From contig JACCVB010000077.1 of assembly GCA_013698385.1 (NCBI GenBank), forward strand, positions 1 to 7,520: a DNA stretch of 7,520 bases. The letters are read 5' to 3'. The translations under genes were made by a program, and so were the position numbers. The notes under the pieces were generated by a model. The model made no database searches and was not told where the DNA came from. It saw nothing but the letters and a program-made list of their open reading frames with translations. The stretch is from Chloroflexota bacterium. GTDB taxonomy: Bacteria; Chloroflexota; Limnocylindria; Limnocylindrales; CSP1-4. This document shows positions 6,063-7,520 of the stretch, one piece after another; the first letter of the stretch is position 1; every line of letters starts with the position of its first letter.

Positions 6063-6590
6063 CGCCGGAGTCGCGTCTCCGGCCGGCCCACCAAGCTCGC
6101 GCATGAACACGACTCGGTCGTCGCCCTCGCCGTCGAAGTCGGCGTAGGCGAGCGTCCCGTAGAGGCGCTGCGCGCCCGGCCCGTCGTCCACCCGGAACCC
6201 CAGGCCCACGTGGAAGGCGACGGAGACCCGGTTGCCGGGCCATGTGACGGCCTTGACCTGGCGGGCGCCCGCCGCGGCCGCATCCTCGAAGAACCGCTCG
6301 TACAGGGCCCGGCCGACGCCGTCGCGGCGATGGTTCGGGTCCGTGGCGATCATGTGGACGTAGGCCGTCTCCGGATGATCCGGGCTGACGAATCCGATCA
6401 GGAACCCGGCGAGGCGACCCTCCCGTGTCTCGGCCAGCCACGACGTTCCGGTGAAATGCTGGAGCCAGAGGCGGGGCAGCAGCTGGCGCATCCTACGCCC
6501 GCCCCACCACTCGTCGATGACGCCGGCCAGACGCGGATGGTCATCCTCATGGGGGCGCCGGAAGGTCAACGGTTCGCGCGCCGCCGTCAC
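6060..6590 (-). CDS. GNAT family N-acetyltransferase
   Basis: This 176-aa protein should transfer an acetyl group from acetyl-CoA to an amine; the acceptor is unknown. It has the GNAT order: the N-terminal strand and helix LTFRRPHEDDHPRLAGVIDEWW (from residue 8), the beta strands WLAETREGRLAGFLIGFVS, motif A with VHMIATDPNHRRDGVGRALYERFF (78-101), whose RRDGVG loop (88-93) binds the CoA pyrophosphate, and motif B with Asn120, SVAFHVGLGF (123-132). This is a single full-length domain, probably cytosolic. The GTG at 6590 gives a four-base GTGA overlap with the upstream membrane-protein gene, the junction type seen twice in the pab operon. An ATG at 6605 would add five residues and is the main alternative. 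The gene is cotranscribed with the membrane-protein gene. Confidence 0.9.
   Translation of the reverse strand: MTAAREPLTFRRPHEDDHPRLAGVIDEWWGGRRMRQLLPRLWLQHFTGTSWLAETREGRLAGFLIGFVSPDHPETAYVHMIATDPNHRRDGVGRALYERFFEDAAAAGARQVKAVTWPGNRVSVAFHVGLGFRVDDGPGAQRLYGTLAYADFDGEGDDRVVFMRELGGPAGDATPA
6064..6083 (+). terminator. Second hairpin after the pabBC operon
   Basis: GCCGGAG-TCGCGT-CTCCGGC has perfect 7-base arms and a 6-base loop. It starts 17 bases after the stop of the 189-aa gene, so it would fold in the 3' end of the operon mRNA. It lies inside the last codons of the opposite gene. No T run follows. Confidence 0.35.
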
Positions 6591-7093
6591 CTGGCCGACC
6601 ACCATGCGACCGCCGCCGCGAGCGCCACTTGGAGCGGTACGAGGATCCCGAAGGTCTCGCCCAGGTAATCGATCAGCGACAGCACGCCGCCCTCCGTCTG
6701 GGCATAGAGCCACAGACCGACCTGGCCGAGCACGACCGCCCCGGTGGCAAGCGCGATCGCCAACGCCACGCGCCGCGTGTCGGCGAGGCTCGATCCCGCC
6801 CCGATGACGACCCCCAGACCGACGGCTCGACCGGTCAACGCGGCCACGATGAGCAGTCCGGCCGAGACCGCCAGCACGCCACCGAACAGCACGATGAGGG
6901 CGGCGCTGACGAGCGCGGCCAAAAGACCGTAGGCCGCGGCCCGCGATGGGGCGGTCGGGCGCGGTGGCGTGTCGGCCGTCGGCGCATCGGCCGTCTTCCG
7001 TCGATATCGATCGGACGGAGGGTGCGCCAGTCGTCGTTCGCCCGGAGCGGGCAGGGTCGTGGGCGGTCTCTTGGGCGGTGTCGGCGTGGTCAT
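6587..7093 (-). CDS. Small integral membrane protein, 168 aa
   Basis: I do not recognise the family. Residues 1-50 are a Pro/Thr/Arg-rich, positively charged tail, likely cytoplasmic and disordered. Hydrophobic segments follow at about 52-70, 71-87, 108-130 and 148-166. The first two are separated only by a Gly-Gly turn and could be one re-entrant pair. A short basic loop (ADTRR, 104-108) precedes the third, and the loop TEGGVLSLIDYLGETFG (133-149) precedes the last, which ends in AVAWWSAR. No cleavable signal peptide, transport motif or catalytic residue is recognised. The ATG start is 8 bases behind a -10 hexamer with no Shine-Dalgarno, suggesting a leaderless mRNA. It is followed by the acetyltransferase gene in a two-gene unit; nothing in the sequence shows a functional link between the two. 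Confidence 0.8.
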   Translation of the reverse strand: MTTPTPPKRPPTTLPAPGERRLAHPPSDRYRRKTADAPTADTPPRPTAPSRAAAYGLLAALVSAALIVLFGGVLAVSAGLLIVAALTGRAVGLGVVIGAGSSLADTRRVALAIALATGAVVLGQVGLWLYAQTEGGVLSLIDYLGETFGILVPLQVALAAAVAWWSAR

Positions 7094-7101
7094 GTCCCGG
7101 C

Positions 7102-7107
7102 ATCGTA
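7102..7107 (-). promoter_or_regulatory. -10 hexamer TACGAT of the membrane-protein operon
   Basis: On the minus strand TACGAT is followed by eight bases and the ATG at 7093, leaderless spacing. It diverges from the plus-strand hexamer at 7143. No -35 box is recognisable. Confidence 0.55.
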
Positions 7108-7142
7108 GCGGGCCTGCCCGGACGTGGCCGCCGCCTCGGCGC

Positions 7143-7148
7143 TAGACT
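7143..7148 (+). promoter_or_regulatory. -10 hexamer TAGACT of the gene at 7157
   Basis: TAGACT is followed by eight bases and the GTG at 7157, so the mRNA would begin at or beside the start codon. The hexamer is identical to the one at 38-43. No Shine-Dalgarno is present. Confidence 0.6.
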
Positions 7149-7156
7149 TCCCGATC

Positions 7157-7520
7157 GTGAGCCACCCAAGCCTCGGCCTGCCCCAGTTCGTCACGAGCCG
7201 GCACTCGGCCGACGCCGCCCGGCGACTTCGCGAGGCCGCGCCGCGATTGGCGGCACGTGCGCTCGAAGTCGCGCTGGACGCGGACCCGACTTTGCGCGAT
7301 CGGTACGACGAGACGGGCCTGCGCGAGCGACTCCACGACGCCGAGCTCCTGGTCGAGCGAGTTGCGCTGTCCGTCGGGCAGGACGATCCGCTGCCCGCGC
7401 GCGAGTACGCGGACTGGACCGCCACGACCTATCGGCGCAAGCGCGTGCCGATGGACGACCTGATCTCCCTGTGCCGCGGTCTGCAGGCCGCCCTGCCTGG
7501 CGTGCTGGCTCCGGGCGAGT
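7157..7520 (+). CDS. Partial CDS, helical N-terminal domain, unknown
   Basis: The frame runs open from GTG 7157 to the window edge, so only the first 121 residues are seen. They are almost wholly helical and rich in Arg, Asp, Glu and Leu: an N-terminal helix (SADAARRLREAAPRLAARAL), a charged helix (LRERLHDAELLVERVALSV), then EYADWTATTYRRKRVPMDDLISLCRGLQAALPG. The last part, an Arg-rich turn, VPMDDL and a helix, is reminiscent of the four-helix input domains of RsbRD/PucR-type regulators, where a similar basic-VPLDDLL step occurs. That is a weak resemblance from memory, not an assignment. The start is supported by the -10 hexamer 8 bases upstream and by the absence of upstream coding sequence. 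It diverges from the membrane-protein operon with a 63-base gap. Confidence 0.75.
   Translation, partial: MSHPSLGLPQFVTSRHSADAARRLREAAPRLAARALEVALDADPTLRDRYDETGLRERLHDAELLVERVALSVGQDDPLPAREYADWTATTYRRKRVPMDDLISLCRGLQAALPGVLAPGE

Noticed and set aside
6060..7169. 369-codon version of the acetyltransferase frame
   Set aside because: The N-terminal half is out-of-frame reading of the membrane-protein gene (Arg/Gly/His-rich). The GNAT fold begins only after about 6590.
1..7520. CRISPR array, tRNA, rRNA, insertion sequence, phage or toxin-antitoxin genes
   Set aside because: No regularly spaced repeats, cloverleaf, transposase, integrase or toxin/antitoxin motif was found on either strand.

Overview
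The window is very GC-rich (about 70% by eye), with strong G/C preference at third codon positions, many GTG starts, and several starts that sit 6-8 bases behind a TANNNT -10 hexamer with no Shine-Dalgarno. This suggests a high-GC bacterium that uses many leaderless mRNAs, such as an actinobacterium or a soil/freshwater chloroflexotan (Limnocylindria-type). That placement is inference from style and from the mycobacterial look of the sulfurtransferase; no rRNA or other marker gene is present.

Left part (1-2858): an unrecognised 159-aa protein (58-537) is followed on the same strand by a two-domain thiosulfate sulfurtransferase (626-1492) that has a clear Shine-Dalgarno. Facing it on the minus strand is a P1-family (DmpA-like) N-terminal-nucleophile aminopeptidase (1719-2858). 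Between the two convergent genes lies a candidate small ORF (1559-1753, low confidence).

Centre (2859-6062): a 92-bp divergent promoter region carries a -10 for each direction and an inverted repeat. It starts a tight plus-strand operon: pabB (2951-4459), pabC (4456-5481) and an unrecognised 189-aa protein (5478-6047), joined by two GTGA overlaps. PabB makes 4-amino-4-deoxychorismate from chorismate and PabC cleaves it to p-aminobenzoate and pyruvate, so this is the pABA branch of folate synthesis. No pabA/trpG glutaminase is present. The operon ends in two hairpins, the first of which encloses the stop codons of both convergent genes.

Right part (6060-7520): a minus-strand pair, a small membrane protein (6587-7093) followed by a GNAT acetyltransferase (6060-6590, again a GTGA junction), is read from a promoter that diverges from a leaderless plus-strand gene (7157 onward) cut off by the window edge. 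That gene is a helical N-terminal domain of unknown function.

Overall this is ordinary housekeeping and metabolic chromosome. I see no phage, insertion sequence, CRISPR, tRNA, rRNA or defence system. The points most worth following up are the uniform leaderless promoter pattern, the coupled unknown gene in the pABA operon, the possible small gene at 1559-1753 and the hairpins that enclose stop codons.
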